Below, one piece after another: positions 21,728-33,356 of a stretch of 64,000 nt of DNA. The notes below the pieces were generated by a model. It was not told the DNA's origin and made no database searches. It worked only from the letters and a program-made list of their open reading frames with translations. The first letter of the stretch is position 1. Every line of letters begins with the position of its first letter. Made by a program: the position numbers and the translations under genes. This stretch comes from Euphorbia lathyris (Eukaryota; Streptophyta; Magnoliopsida; Malpighiales; Euphorbiaceae): assembly GCF_963576675.1 (NCBI RefSeq), contig NC_088915.1, forward strand, positions 997,001 through 1,061,000, written 5' to 3'.

Positions 21728-24700
21728 ATTGCGTTACGTTACATTACGTCGTTACGTTATGTTACGTTACGTTACGTTACGTTACGTTACGTTACGTTAC
21801 GTTACGTTACGTTACGTTACGTTACGTTACGTTACGTTACTCTGAGTTACATTACTTACGCTATGTTACACTGAGTTACATTACTCTAAGTTACGTTACG
21901 TTACTATGAGTTATGTTATGTTATGTTACTATGACTGACATGACGTTCCTATGTGTTATTTTGCGTTATTTTGAGTTACATTACGGTACACTAAGTTACG
22001 TTGCTCTGAGTTACGTTATGTTACGTTACATTACTCTAAGTTACGTTACTCTGAGTTACGTTATGTTACGTTACATTACTCTAAGTTACGTTACTCCGAG
22101 TTACGTTATGTTACGTTATATTACGTTACTCTGAGTTACGTTATGTTACGTTACATTACTCTAAGTTACGTTACTCCGAGTTACGTTACGTTACGTTACG
22201 TTACGTTACGTTACGTTACGTTACGTTGTGTTATATTAAGTTATGTTAAGTTATGTTACGTTACTCTGAGTTACGCTACGTTACTCTGAGTTACATTACT
22301 CTAAGTTACGTTACACTACGTTACGTTACTATGAGTTCTGTTATGTTATGTTACTATGACTTACGTAACGTTCATATGTGTTACGTTACGTTATTCTAAG
22401 TTACATTACGGTACACTAAGTTATGTTACGTTATGTCACTCTAAGTTACGTTACTTTGAGTTACGTTATGTTACGTTATATTACTCTAAGTTACGTTACG
22501 TTACGTTACGTTACGTTACGTTACGTTACGTTACGTTACGTTACGTTACGTTACGTTACGTTACGTTACGTTACGTTACGTTACGTTACGTTACGTTACG
22601 TTACGTTACGTTACGTTACGTTACGTTACGTTACGTTACGTTACGTTACGTTACGTTACGTTACGTTACGTTACTTTGAGTTATGTCACATTATGTTACT
22701 ATGACTTATGTGACGTTCCTATGTGTTACGTTACGTTATTCTGAGTTACATTACGATACACTAAGTTATGTTATGTTACGTTACTTTGAGTTACGTTATG
22801 TTACGTTACGTTACGTTACGTTACGTTACGTTACGTTACGTTACGTTACGTTACGTTACGTTACATTACGTTACGTTACGTTTACTCTGAGTTATGCTAC
22901 ATTAATCTGAGTTACAGTACTCTAAGTTACGTTACTCTGAGTTACATTACGTTACGTTACGTTACATTATATTACTCTGAGTTACGCTACGTTACTCTGA
23001 GTTACGCTACGTTACTCTGAGTTATGCTACGTTGCTCTGAGTTACAGTACTCTAAGTTACCTTAGTTTGCATTACGTTACATTACTCTAAGTTACGTTAC
23101 TCTAAGTTACGTTACTCTGAGTTACGTTACGTTAAGTTACGTTATATTACGTTACGTTACGCTACGTTGCGTTACGTTACGTTACGCTACGTTATGTTAC
23201 GCTACGTTACGTTACGTTACGCTACGTTACATTAGGTTACGTTACGTTACGTTACGTTACATTACGTTACATTACGTTACGCTACGCTACGTTACGCTAC
23301 GTTACGTTACGTTACGTTACGTTACGTTACGTTACGTTACATTACGTTACGTTTCGTTACGTTTCGTTACGTTTCGTTGCATTACGATACGTTACGTTAC
23401 GTTACGTTACTCTGAGTTATGCTACGTTACTCTGAGTTATGCTACGTTGCTCTTAGTTACAGTACTCTAAGTTACATTACATCATTACGTTATGTTACTC
23501 TAAGTTATTCTACGTTACTCTGAGTTACGTTACATTACATTATGTTACGTTACTCTAAGTTACGTTACGTTACATTACGTTACTTTACGTTACTTGGAGT
23601 TACACTACGTTACTCTAAGTTACGCTACGTTACTCTGAGTTACGCTACATTACTCTGAGTTACGCTACTCTAAGTTACATTACGTTACTATGAGTTATGT
23701 TACATTATGTTACTATGACTTACGTGATGTTCCTATGTTTTATGTTACGTTACTCTGAGTTATGTTATGTTACGTTACGTTACGTTACGTTACGTTATGC
23801 TACGTTGCTCTGAGTTACAGTACTCTAAGTTACCTTAGTTTGTGTTACGTTACTATGAGTTGCGTTCGGTTATGTTACTATGAGTTACGTTACGTTATTC
23901 TGAGTTACGTTACGTTACTCTAAGTTACGTTATGTTACTCTAAGTTACATTATGTTACTATAAGTTATGTTACGTTACGTTATATTATGCTATGTTACGT
24001 TACTCTAAGTTACGTTACGTTATGTTGCTCTAAGTTACGTTACTCTAAGTTACATTACGTTACTATGAGTTACGTTATGATACATTATATTATGTTACTC
24101 TGAGTTACGCTATATTACTCTAAGTTACCTTACTTTACGGTATGTTACTATGAGCTACATTACGTTATGTTACTATGAGTTAGGTTACCTTCTTATGAGT
24201 TATGTTACGTTATTCTGAGTTACGTTACATTACTCCGAGTTACGTCACGTTACTCTAAGTTACGTTACGCTAAATTACATTACTCTAACTTATGTTACTC
24301 GAAGTTATGTTACGTCAGGTTGAGTTACATTACGTTACTCACAGTTACTTTACGTTACTCTGAGTTACTCTATGTTACTCTGACTTACATTACTCTAAGT
24401 TACCTTACTTTATGTTATGTTACTATGAGTTACCTTACTTTACATTACGTTACTATGAGTTACGTGAGGTTTTTATGAGTTATGTTACGTTAGTCTGAGT
24501 TACGTTACATTACGTTATGTTACGTTGCGTTACGTTACATTATTCTGAGTTACGTTACGTTATGTTATGTTACGTTACGTTATGATACGTTATGTTACGT
24601 TATGTTACGTTACGTTACGTTACGTTACGTTGAGTTACGCTATGTTACTCTGAGTTACATTACTCTAAGTTACCTTACTTTACGTTACTACTATAAGTTA

Positions 24701-26174
24701 CGTTACGTTATGTTACTATAAGTTACGTTACTCTGAGTTACGTTACGTTAAGTTACGTTATATTACGTTACGTTACGTTACGTTACGTTACGCTACGTTA
24801 TGTTACGCTACGTTACGTTACGTTACGCTACGTTACATTAGGTTACGTTACGTTACGTTACGTTACGTTACGTTACGTTACGTTACGTTACGTTACGTTA
24901 CGTTACGTTACGCTACGTTACGTTACGTTACGTTACCTTATGTTACGTTACGTTACGTTACGTGACGTTACGTGACGTTACGTTACGTTACGTTACGTTA
25001 CGTTACATTACTCTAAGTTTCATTACGTCACTCTAAGTTTCGTTCCGTTACTCTAAGTTTCGTTACCTTACTCTAAGTTTCGTTACTCTAAGTTACGTTA
25101 TGTTACATTGAGTTACGTTACGTTACCATGAGTATGTTATGTTAGTCTAAGTTACGTTACTCTGTGTTATGTTATGTTACTCTGAGTTATGATACGTTAC
25201 GTTACGTTACGTTGAGTTAAATTACGTTATGTTGAGTTACACTACGTTGAGTTACGATACGTTACTCTAATTTACCTTACTTTACATTACGTTATGTTAC
25301 GTTACGTTACCTTACCTTACTTTACCTTATGTTATGTTATGTTACGTTACGTTATGTTACGTTGTGTTGCTCTATGTTATGTTGCATTACATCACGTTAT
25401 GTTACGTTACGTCACGTGAGGTTACTTTATGTTACGTTACTATGAGTTATGTTATGTTACTCTGAGTTACGCTACGTTACTATGAGTTACATTACTCTAA
25501 GTTACCTTCCTTTACGTTAGGTTACTATGAGTTACGTTACATTCTGTTACTATGAGTTACGTTATGTTCTTATGAGTTATGTTACGTTATTTCGAGTTAC
25601 GTTACATTACTCTCAATTATGTTACGTTACTATGAGTTACGTTATGTTATGTTATGTTATATTATGTTACTCTGAATTACTCTAAGTTACTCTAAGTTAC
25701 TCTACGTTACTCTGAGTTACTATACGTTACTCTGAGTTACATTACGTGACTATAAGTTACGTTTCGTTACCATGAGTTACGTTATGTTACTATGAGTTAC
25801 GTTACGTTATTCTGAGTTACGTTACTCTAAGTTACATTACTCTAAGTTATATTATGTTACGTTACTATGAGTTCCGTTATGTTATGTTACTATGAGTTAC
25901 GTTATGTTACTCTGAGTTACGCTACATTACTCTGAGTTACATTACTCTAAGTTACCTTACTTTATGTTACGTGACTATGAGTTAGGTTATGTTATGTTAC
26001 TATGAGTTACGTTACGTTACTCTGAGTTACGATACATTACTCTGAGTTATGTTACGTTACGTTACGTTATGTTACTTTAGGTTACGTTACGTTACGTCAC
26101 GCTACACTACGATACGTTACGTTGCATTACGTTACTCTGATTTACGTTACTTTACTCTGAGTCACGTTACGTTA
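21728..26174. repeat. GTTAC pentanucleotide array, about 4.4 kb
   Basis: The unit GTTAC (equivalently ACGTT, and GTAAC on the other strand) fills the region. The longest uninterrupted run is about 22490-22674, roughly 37 units; others lie at 21766-21840, 22800-22860 and 24840-24900. Elsewhere variant pentamers ATTAC, GCTAC, GTTAT, TCTGA, TCTAA and TATGA alternate with GTTAC while largely keeping the 5-bp phase. Some longer blocks recur (the block near 23120-23230 resembles 24730-24850), indicating segmental duplication within the array. The perfect unit has one CpG and one ACGT core per 5 bp. Long plus-strand ORFs such as 22356-22679 are by-products of the repeat. Confidence 0.98.
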
Positions 26175-26510
26175 TTTAATATTATATGAGTTTTTATTAT
26201 GTATAACAACAAAACAATTTTTTTTGAAGAAGAAGTTGATTCAATATTAAATATAAATCGAAAGTTTGAAAGGATGATATGAAATCTTTGAAGGATTGAA
26301 GTTGTTAGGTTATTGATTTAAAATGAGATCTATGTGCAATAATATCCACGTTCCATCCCTTCATTCTTTTAAATCCTATTTAAAAATATTCATTTTTTAT
26401 CATAGCATTGATAAATTAAAAGAACATAAATATCTAAATATGGATTAATTAGATGTGAAAGTACAAAACTAAACCTTGAATTTCAGAATTGTTGTTATAT
26501 TTAGAGCATG
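26175..26510. other. No gene seen
   Basis: AT-rich sequence between the array and the hAT-type MITE; nothing recognised. Confidence 0.5.
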
Positions 26511-26518
26511 ATATTACA

Positions 26519-27369
26519 CATGGTTGTCAAAACCGGACCGGTCAAACAACTGGAAAAGATAAAGGATCAAGGGTTTGAGGTTTAATCGAGATCCAACCGG
26601 GGTTCAACCGGTAATAAAAAATCATATGCAAATTATATTTTTATTCATATGTAATTTTATAACATAGTATAGTATCAACTATATTCATAAAAATTATACT
26701 AATATAATAACATTTATTTACTATCAAAACATGATATCAAATTAATAAATTTAACATGACAAATAAATATAAAAATTAAAGAAAATATATACTTTTAAAA
26801 TTAATAGTGATTATTTTTTATTAATAACTAGCATGTAAATATGTTAATAGGATATGTATTTTATAATTCAACTTAAATTTAAATTTATTAGATTTTTAAA
26901 ATTTATTTGTATATATTTAAAATCTAAATGCTAATTAAACTGTATTAATATTGAGAAAATATAATAATTGTTTAATGATATTTATCTAAATAAAAAAAAA
27001 ATAATACTAAATCATATTTTAATTATTTAAGTTATAACATTATTATTTATTCTTAAATAGTTAATAAAAGACATAAGTGAAATAGTAGTGTAGTGGTAAG
27101 TATTAGAATTTATAGACTAAAGGTCAAAGTTTGAATCCTATCTTTGTCAAAATTTATATATTTTTTTAAGTAAACTTGTCTAAAAGCAAACCGGATCAAA
27201 CCGTTTAACCGGCATTGGGTCAACCGATTCATGGTTGAACCGGCAGGTTTGAGCGGATCTGAACGGTTTTCAAGGATTTAATAACCGGACCACCTCTGAC
27301 CCGAAATTGTGACCGGTTCTGGTCGAACGGGGTTGGACCGGCCGGACCGTTCCGGGTTTGATAACCTTG
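26519..27369. mobile_element. hAT-type MITE
   Basis: Terminal inverted repeats CATGGTTGTCAAAACC and CAAGGTTATCAAACC, continuing into GGACCGG-rich arms, are flanked by a perfect 8-bp duplication ATATTACA (26511-26518 and 27370-27377), the length typical of hAT elements. The arms are rich in CCGG/ACCGGT motifs, in contrast to an AT-rich core. There is no transposase. Confidence 0.87.
27086..27138 (+). promoter_or_regulatory. tRNA-like A and B boxes inside the hAT MITE
   Basis: TAGTGTAGTGG (27086-27096) matches a pol III A box, and AGTTTGAATCC (27128-27138) matches a B box with one substitution. The 42-bp spacing is that of a tRNA gene. The sequence between does not fold as an intact tRNA by inspection, so this is probably a SINE head or decayed tRNA-derived sequence nested in the MITE. 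Confidence 0.45.
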
Positions 27370-27671
27370 ATATTACATTTTTTTATAGTGAAAAAGCTAT
27401 TCCTTAGAATTTGGACTGAATCTTGTATGTTAGAATGAATCTCCAACATTTGTTTTTTTAATTATTTAATTTTACTATATTTAGTGACTTTTATGTTATA
27501 GTTATTTTATAAATTTGAATAAATCAATTTGAACATTACCTAACGGATCGTGATAGAGTAGGATATATTTATTCTCAAATAGATAATAAAAACATAGTCA
27601 TGAAAAAACAATTGACAATATTATAATATTTAATATTTAATTTATTTGATTAATTATTTTTTAAGTATTAA

Positions 27672-28258
27672 GGGATAAAGTGTAAAAATACCCCTCATGT
27701 TTACAACTAGAAGTAATTTTACTCTTATCATCTAAAATAGTGTAATTTTATCCCTAACTTTGATAGCCAAGAGAAATTTTACCCCTAAAGTAGATAAATT
27801 GAAAAAAATTTAAAAGTAATTCATAAATTATTTTCTCGGTCATGAATCTTGGCATCTAAATTTCACATGTATCGTCATTTTCTCACTCATTAGTAATAGG
27901 TTATAAACATATGATTAAATGTGAAAAAAATTAAAAAAAATATACCATATTTTGTATGAGCTGGGAAAAAAATTTAAATTTTTTTCCGAATTCATAAATA
28001 TTAATTTCTAATTCTATTATTAAATCACAAAACATATGATACTTTTTTTAGAACCAACTGATACACAATTGGTACAGAATAAAAAATAAAATATCAATGT
28101 CTTATAATAATATCTGAAATTAACTCAACTTGCCAATATTAGGGGTAAAATTGCTTCTGTCTACTAAATATTAGAGATAAAATCGCACAATTTTAGATAT
28201 TAAGTGTAAAATTATTACTCCTGACTGTAAATGTTAAGTGTGTTTTGCAGCTTATTCC
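27672..28258. mobile_element. MULE-type MITE (copy 3)
   Basis: Left end GGGATAAAGTGTAAAAATAC and right end the complement of GGAATAAGCTGCAAAAC, with flanking 9-mers AAGTATTAA and AGGTATTAA (8 of 9 identical). Interior motifs (CATCTAAAATAGTG, AAGAGAAATTTTACCCC) match the other copies. Confidence 0.82.
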
Positions 28259-28267
28259 AGGTATTAA

Positions 28268-28740
28268 AATTAAATAAAATCTATAATTTATCTTTACTAT
28301 TGATATCTTTAATACATTTGAAGGAACTCTGATCTTTTTTTTATTAATTTATAAAGAATATTTTTAGTAGATGATTTTTTTCATTATCTGTAATTTATTA
28401 TACTTTTAATCTATATAGATATATTTTTTTTTATCAATTTCTTTTTGTTTTATAGAAAAGAAAATAAACTTGTAAAAAACAAATGTGATACGCAATGATT
28501 GAAATAAAATTTGGTTCTCTAATTATTTATTTTTTTTATAATTGAGTCTTTAAATATAATTTTCACACACATTGACCCCTCAATGTGTGTGAAAAAAAAA
28601 ATTAGGAGTTTAATTCTTGAAATCTTAAAAGTTCAAGAAGTTAATCATGTACGTTTTGATACGTATTTTTTATAATGATGTATTTTGACTTTTTTTTGTA
28701 CTTAACATTTTATTACTTCTAAGAAAATCATTCATTACTT
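28268..28740. other. No gene seen
   Basis: Very T-rich sequence without recognisable features. Confidence 0.4.
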
Positions 28741-29108
28741 TCTATAGTTTTTATTTATTTATAAAACTGCAATAAATAAGTAGATTTCGTTGCTAAATAA
28801 TTTAATTTGTTACAGTATTTTTTATCATAGTAAAGCGGTTGTAGCTGATACATTGCATATGGCTATAAAGTACACTTGTTGAAGCAAAAACTAGTAAATA
28901 GCTATGAAAGTGTTATAATTGTAGCTATTTGTATATATTAGCTACAAAAATTAATTCATAGCTAACTTTTGTAGCTGCTAATTATTAATATTGCTATAGA
29001 TGGGTAAACTTTGTAGCTAAATATTAATTAGCTACAATATTTTTATCATAGTTGAATAGTTGTAGCTAATACATTACGTGCTGCTACAAAAATATATTTA
29101 CCTAAGCA

Positions 29109-29232
29109 AAAATTGGTTAACAGCTACAAATACGGGATAATGTTAATGGTAGAATTTAAAGTTATGAAAAACGACACTATGTTAAGCATTTCAATGAATT
29201 AGATTGCGTTATGAAAGTAAATACCAATAACA
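29109..29232. repeat. Direct repeat, first copy
   Basis: The segment with GGATAATGTTAATGGTAGAA, followed by TTTAAAGTTATGAAAAAC, is repeated with few changes at about 30130-30235. The first copy abuts the 3' end of the ACC synthase fragment and the second lies about 1 kb further on, suggesting a local duplication during element assembly. Confidence 0.85.
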
Positions 29233-29239
29233 ACATCTC

Positions 29240-29685
29240 CATTATACTTACAAACTCTGGGGAGGAAAACACGGTGGCGGAGTAGATTTTGTCGCTAATG
29301 AGATGCATTCCTTTTGTAGTAATGAAGTTGCGTAGAAGATTTAACTTGGTCCGAGTCATGGATGTTCCTAGAGGGTTTGAAGGGTTAGTGACGAGCACAC
29401 TTTATTCCAGCTTCAAGATAAGCTTGTTCAAGAGCTGGTGCAGTGATTTGGAAGCCATTTGAACTTGTGCATTGAATTGGTACAATTTCAACTCTAGTTC
29501 TCCATTTAAGATCTCTATTAAATCTGCATGAATTAAGTAGAAAAGTAAAGGTCAGAAACGTAACTTACAAATTTAGAAACAGGAAAAGTAAAAGTAAATA
29601 CCAAGATAAAATTATTTAAATAAAACTTGACTTACCCAAGGTAATATGGAGTGGGAAGAAGAAAGGCTTCTCCAGGTTTAGCAAG
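29240..29685 (-). pseudogene. Captured ACC synthase fragment
   Basis: On the minus strand, block 29685-29640 reads LAKPGEAFLLPTPYYP. After an intron-like gap, block 29526-29240 reads [20 protein letters not shown], then [18 protein letters not shown] and [15 protein letters not shown], then HLISDKIYSATVFSSPEFVS. This order matches 1-aminocyclopropane-1-carboxylate synthase, the PLP-dependent enzyme of ethylene synthesis. The usual SDEIY reads SDKIY here. A segment of several residues before LVTNPS is lost with a frame break. The PLP lysine region (SLSKD) and C-terminus are absent, so it cannot be active. Confidence 0.87.
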
Positions 29686-30129
29686 TCAAAACATTAGTGT
29701 TTCATTAGTATTGCACCTGGCTTTTTAAGACAACATTTCTCTTATTTAATTATTATTATTATGATTTTGTAAATCAAGTTAAAATCCATACTCATATTGT
29801 ACACGTTTTCATTCATCATCGTTGTATGAAAGATAACCCATTTTTATGCTGATTTACATAATTATTAAACTCGTTAATGATTAATGGGATCTCACTCACT
29901 ATATGGAATATATATGAATTTTGTTAATATGTTAATTCAAGGTGTATGCTTCACAAACGAGTAAAGCTCGTGTGGGGAAAGATTTTAAATAATCTATATA
30001 TACCTTAGCTTGCTTCACAACATCCGCAAAATCATGACTTTGGAGCTCAACAGGGTCCTAAAACTTGAAGAACTCATTTCCCTCATGTCTTCTCATGTAA
30101 CTTCATCACTCGTCATAGCTGAACAAATA

Positions 30130-30235
30130 AGGAATAATGTTAATGGTAGAATTTAAAGTTATGAAAAACAACTCTATGTTAAGCATTTCAATGAATTAGA
30201 TTGCCTTATGAAAGTGACCACCAAGAGCAACATAA
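30130..30235. repeat. Direct repeat, second copy
   Basis: Partner of 29109-29232. Just upstream, about 30115-30003 on the minus strand, an exon-like stretch reads DPVELQSHDFADVVKQAK before a possible GT donor; its family is unknown. Confidence 0.8.
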
Positions 30236-31768
30236 ATTCCTTTCATATAAAATTCATCAAAAAGAACCAAACTGAAACAGTTGCATCAAGAATGGAGCAT
30301 TTACGTTGTTGGAAGTATAAAATGGTGAATATAATAAATGTAAAACACAACTAATTTCCAAGAAGACAACATAGTACTTATATAGAAATAGATTCAATTC
30401 ATCTAGATTGGTTAGTTGTGGTAGTCCTTGTTGCAGCTACGACCAAAAACATACATACATCGTACCCTTCAAATTAAGAGAGGCTAAAAACACACATATC
30501 AAGAATTTACAACTTATTTAACATAAAGTTTCAAGTTGTAATTCAAACCAACAGCCTAAATTAAATCCCACTAAGCTAATGGTGGAAACAGGGTTCTAAC
30601 TTATAAGCTACAAATGAGTAATTTATCAACAATGGAATAGGTTGTTATTTGTTGAAATGATAACAACAAATTACAAGTAAAAGAAAATTATTAGTTAAAG
30701 TAAATAAATCCACAAGAGCACAAGAACTTAGAATCACAAGTTAAACAGAAAATACATGCATTTCATAAATATGCAAGCTTGAGTTTTCTAAACAGAGATC
30801 CTACATCTGGGGCACCTCTCATAGTTTATTTTCTACTAGCTTCACCGAAATTAATCACAAATAATCACCTTAGGAATCACACAAGTTTCACATTCTCCAC
30901 CAAAGTTGGCTTCAGCCGTTCGAGTAAGCAATCCAGCGTCAACAGCCTTGATGAACGATGATGAGGGAGAAAACTGATTAGAGAAAGAAATTGCGCATCC
31001 CAAATTTGCAAATAAAATAAAAAAAAACCCTAACCTGGTGAAAGTGGGTCGAGAGAGAGAGAGAAAGCGGGATGGAGGGAAGTCCGCTAACTATTTCTTC
31101 TCCCTATTCAATTTCTTCAGTTCGTCGGAACAAAATAGGGGGACAGGAGGCAGCTATTTAGGGATTGTCTGAGGTTGTTGTGTATTTGGGGAGGGGAGGA
31201 GGAGATGTCAGCGAAGGTGAGAGAGAGAGAGAGGGGCAAGGGTTTGAAGAAAGAGGGAAGAAGACAAAAGGGCTACACAAGTTCTACCCTCTTTAGATTT
31301 AGGTTATGAATAAATTATTATTATTATTATATTATTACTATTTTAACTACCAACAAATAAGTCATTAAATCCCACCCATTAGTCACTAACGTGGTTCCAG
31401 ATCTAACATCCACGTTAACGACTATAAAACCAAGATAATGACTAAGTTAGTCAATATTTTAATGACTCAAATACATTTAGTCCCTAAAATCGGTAGTTAT
31501 CTCCTATTTTTCTTGTAGTGCCAAACAATTGAGCTTGCTGGTGTTATGTGGTTTTTTTTCCTGCTTTTTTATATCTAATTTACTTTTAATGAGAAAATAC
31601 TACTCCTAAATGAATTCTGCAGTGCTGTAGCAAATTTGTGTTCCCTATGGATACTTCATGGAAACCTGCACATCCACCAAGCCATTTAACAAGTGCATTT
31701 ATAACTAGTAACAACTTTCAACAAATTTAATGAAAGTTAAACAAATTATATTTTTATATTAGGAATAA

Positions 31769-32222
31769 GGGAGAAGTGTAAAAATACTCATAACCTTGAC
31801 AATCAGCAGTAATTTTAATTTTAATGTCTAACATGGTATAATTTTATGCCCAACATTTGCAACAAGGAGCAAATTTATGCCCAACATTAGCAAGTTAGAT
31901 CAATTTGAAAAATAATTAATTAAAATACAAATATTTCGTCGAATTTAAGAATATTAATCTCATATTCTTTAGGGATTTTTTTTTGTGAAGAAATCTTTAG
32001 GAATAATTATGAATATTTATCTTTTCATTCAATTTAAAATACAAATGTTTGGTCAAATTTAATATATTAATCTCATCCGTAACTTAGACAACTGTTGCAA
32101 AATAAGGAACAAAATATTTATATAATGATTTATTAAATTTGATCAAACTTGCTAAACTTAGGGATAATTTTTTTCTTAGTTCCCAACATTAAGAGTAAAA
32201 ATTGCACCATTTTACATGTTAG
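31769..32222. mobile_element. MULE-type MITE (copy 4), right end lost
   Basis: Begins GGGAGAAGTGTAAAAATAC and has the internal family motifs, but the right terminal repeat stops short near 32222, where TRIM-like sequence begins. No target duplication can be shown. Confidence 0.65.
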
Positions 32223-32223
32223 G

Positions 32224-32430
32224 ATCATCATGCCCTTTAGGCTTGCAGGGTGCACAACACAGGCCCATCCCACCATGTGGTTTAATTCCACAAATTAATG
32301 AGGTTGTCGGGACTCGAACCCTCGACCGTTTGGTCCTAGAGGCTCTGATACCATGTCAAGAAACCGATTGAACTAAAAGCTCGAGCTTATAGTTAAGGCC
32401 AAATCATATATCTTATATTAATCTCCGACA
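32224..32430 (-). mobile_element. TRIM-like retroelement (copy 2)
   Basis: Read on the minus strand, a 77-bp LTR (32430-32354) starts TGTCGGAGATTAATATAAGA and ends CTTGACA. Directly after it is TGGTATCAGAGCC (32353-32341), the initiator-Met-tRNA primer-binding site, and then GGGTTCGAGTCCC, which resembles a tRNA B box. The second LTR is missing. It lies directly between the truncated MITE and a 400-bp dispersed repeat. Confidence 0.68.
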
Positions 32431-32830
32431 ATTTTATAGGGTGAGTCGTATTCTATACTCTAACAAAGAGGTAAGGACAATAGTTATGTCGATTGAAAGT
32501 GTTAAGAAAGTTGAATTATAACAAAGAGGTAAGTTCATCCTTTGTTATTAGACCCATTTTGTTAAGACAACCAATTCGAACACAATTGTTGAATGACTCA
32601 GAAGCATTTGAGGAGTGACTTAACTCTTTGTTCTCAATATATGTATAAATAATCACTTTTTTTATCTATTGTTTATGTTTTTTGTGAGAGGATGGATACA
32701 AACCCATAAACTCCCATCTCTAAATTTAGAAGTGTACCAACTGATAAAATAATCAATTTCAATTGATAGAATAAGATTTATTTGGATTCTCTCGAAAATT
32801 TATTATTTAATATCAAAATAAATAGTTGGG
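32431..32830. repeat. Dispersed 400-bp repeat, copy 1
   Basis: Matches 41586-41996 in the same orientation over its whole length (starting ATTTTATAGGGTGAG and ending AAATAGTTGGGTT) with scattered changes. Non-coding, family unknown. The TRIM LTR ends exactly where it starts. Confidence 0.88.
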
Positions 32831-33355
32831 TTAAATGAAACTGATGAACATGAGATCGACGATGAACTATTCCGGCTGAGAAATGGAGTCCACGAGGGAG
32901 ATGAAGAGGAGAGGTGTTAGGAGAAGTGAGGAGGTCTTTAGGGAGAGCACCATTTTTGGGCGACTTCTCACTCTATTTCTCAAAAGGGAGGTTTAGGGTT
33001 GAAGAGAAGTTTTAAGTTTAAAGTACTAGGGTCAGTTTTAATAAACCGATGCTAATGGAAAATCATTAGGGTGGGGTTCTTTAACAAAACCGACCCTAAT
33101 GACAATATATTAGCAACGGTTTTTTTTTAAAACCGACTCTAGTGACCCATAAGTCACTAAAGTCGGTTTTAAAAAAACCGTTACCAATTGTTTTGTATGT
33201 ATTCAAATTAATCGTAACACCAAAGCTTAATTAAAGTCCAATCTTTTGCTCTATTGAGAATCAATTTCACTTATAGATCATATTAGAGAGATAGAGGGGT
33301 GACTTAGAGAGAAAAATAAATTTAGAGAGAGAGAAATAAATTTGAAGAGAATGCA
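32831..33355. other. Subterminal-repeat-like sequence, probably a CACTA remnant
   Basis: Around 33020-33185 the units AACCGA(C/T)(C/G)CTA and AACCGTTACC occur in both orientations, for example AAAACCG near 33150 and its complement CGGTTTT near 33165. This is the style of CACTA subterminal regions, but no CACTAC terminus is present. A GA-rich leader-like stretch precedes it. Confidence 0.45.
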
Positions 33356-33356
33356 C

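Larger units (their letters stand above)
28745..31520. mobile_element. CACTA-like segment with ACC synthase fragment; only the right end is clear
   Basis: The right end is the complement of CACTACAAGAAAAATAGGAG and ends at 31520. Preceding it are subterminal units of the (G/A)GTCATTAA and TTAGTCACTAA type. On the left, 28760-29130 contains many GTAGCTA/TAGCTACAA units like those of the 17025 element, so two elements may be joined here. No left CACTA terminus was found. A GA-rich leader-like stretch lies at 31050-31250. Confidence 0.5.

Noticed and set aside
21688..22910. Long ORFs encoding VTLRY repeats as genuine proteins
   Set aside because: They follow automatically from the GTTAC unit and occur in overlapping frames; no other coding signal is present.
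21728..26174. CRISPR array or telomere-type repeat
   Set aside because: There are no spacers between uniform direct repeats, the context is plant nuclear DNA, and the unit is unrelated to TTTAGGG.
32300..32353. tRNA gene on the minus strand (GGTTCGAGTCC)
   Set aside because: There is no A box or cloverleaf at the right distance; the primer-binding site and LTR context explain it better as a TRIM.
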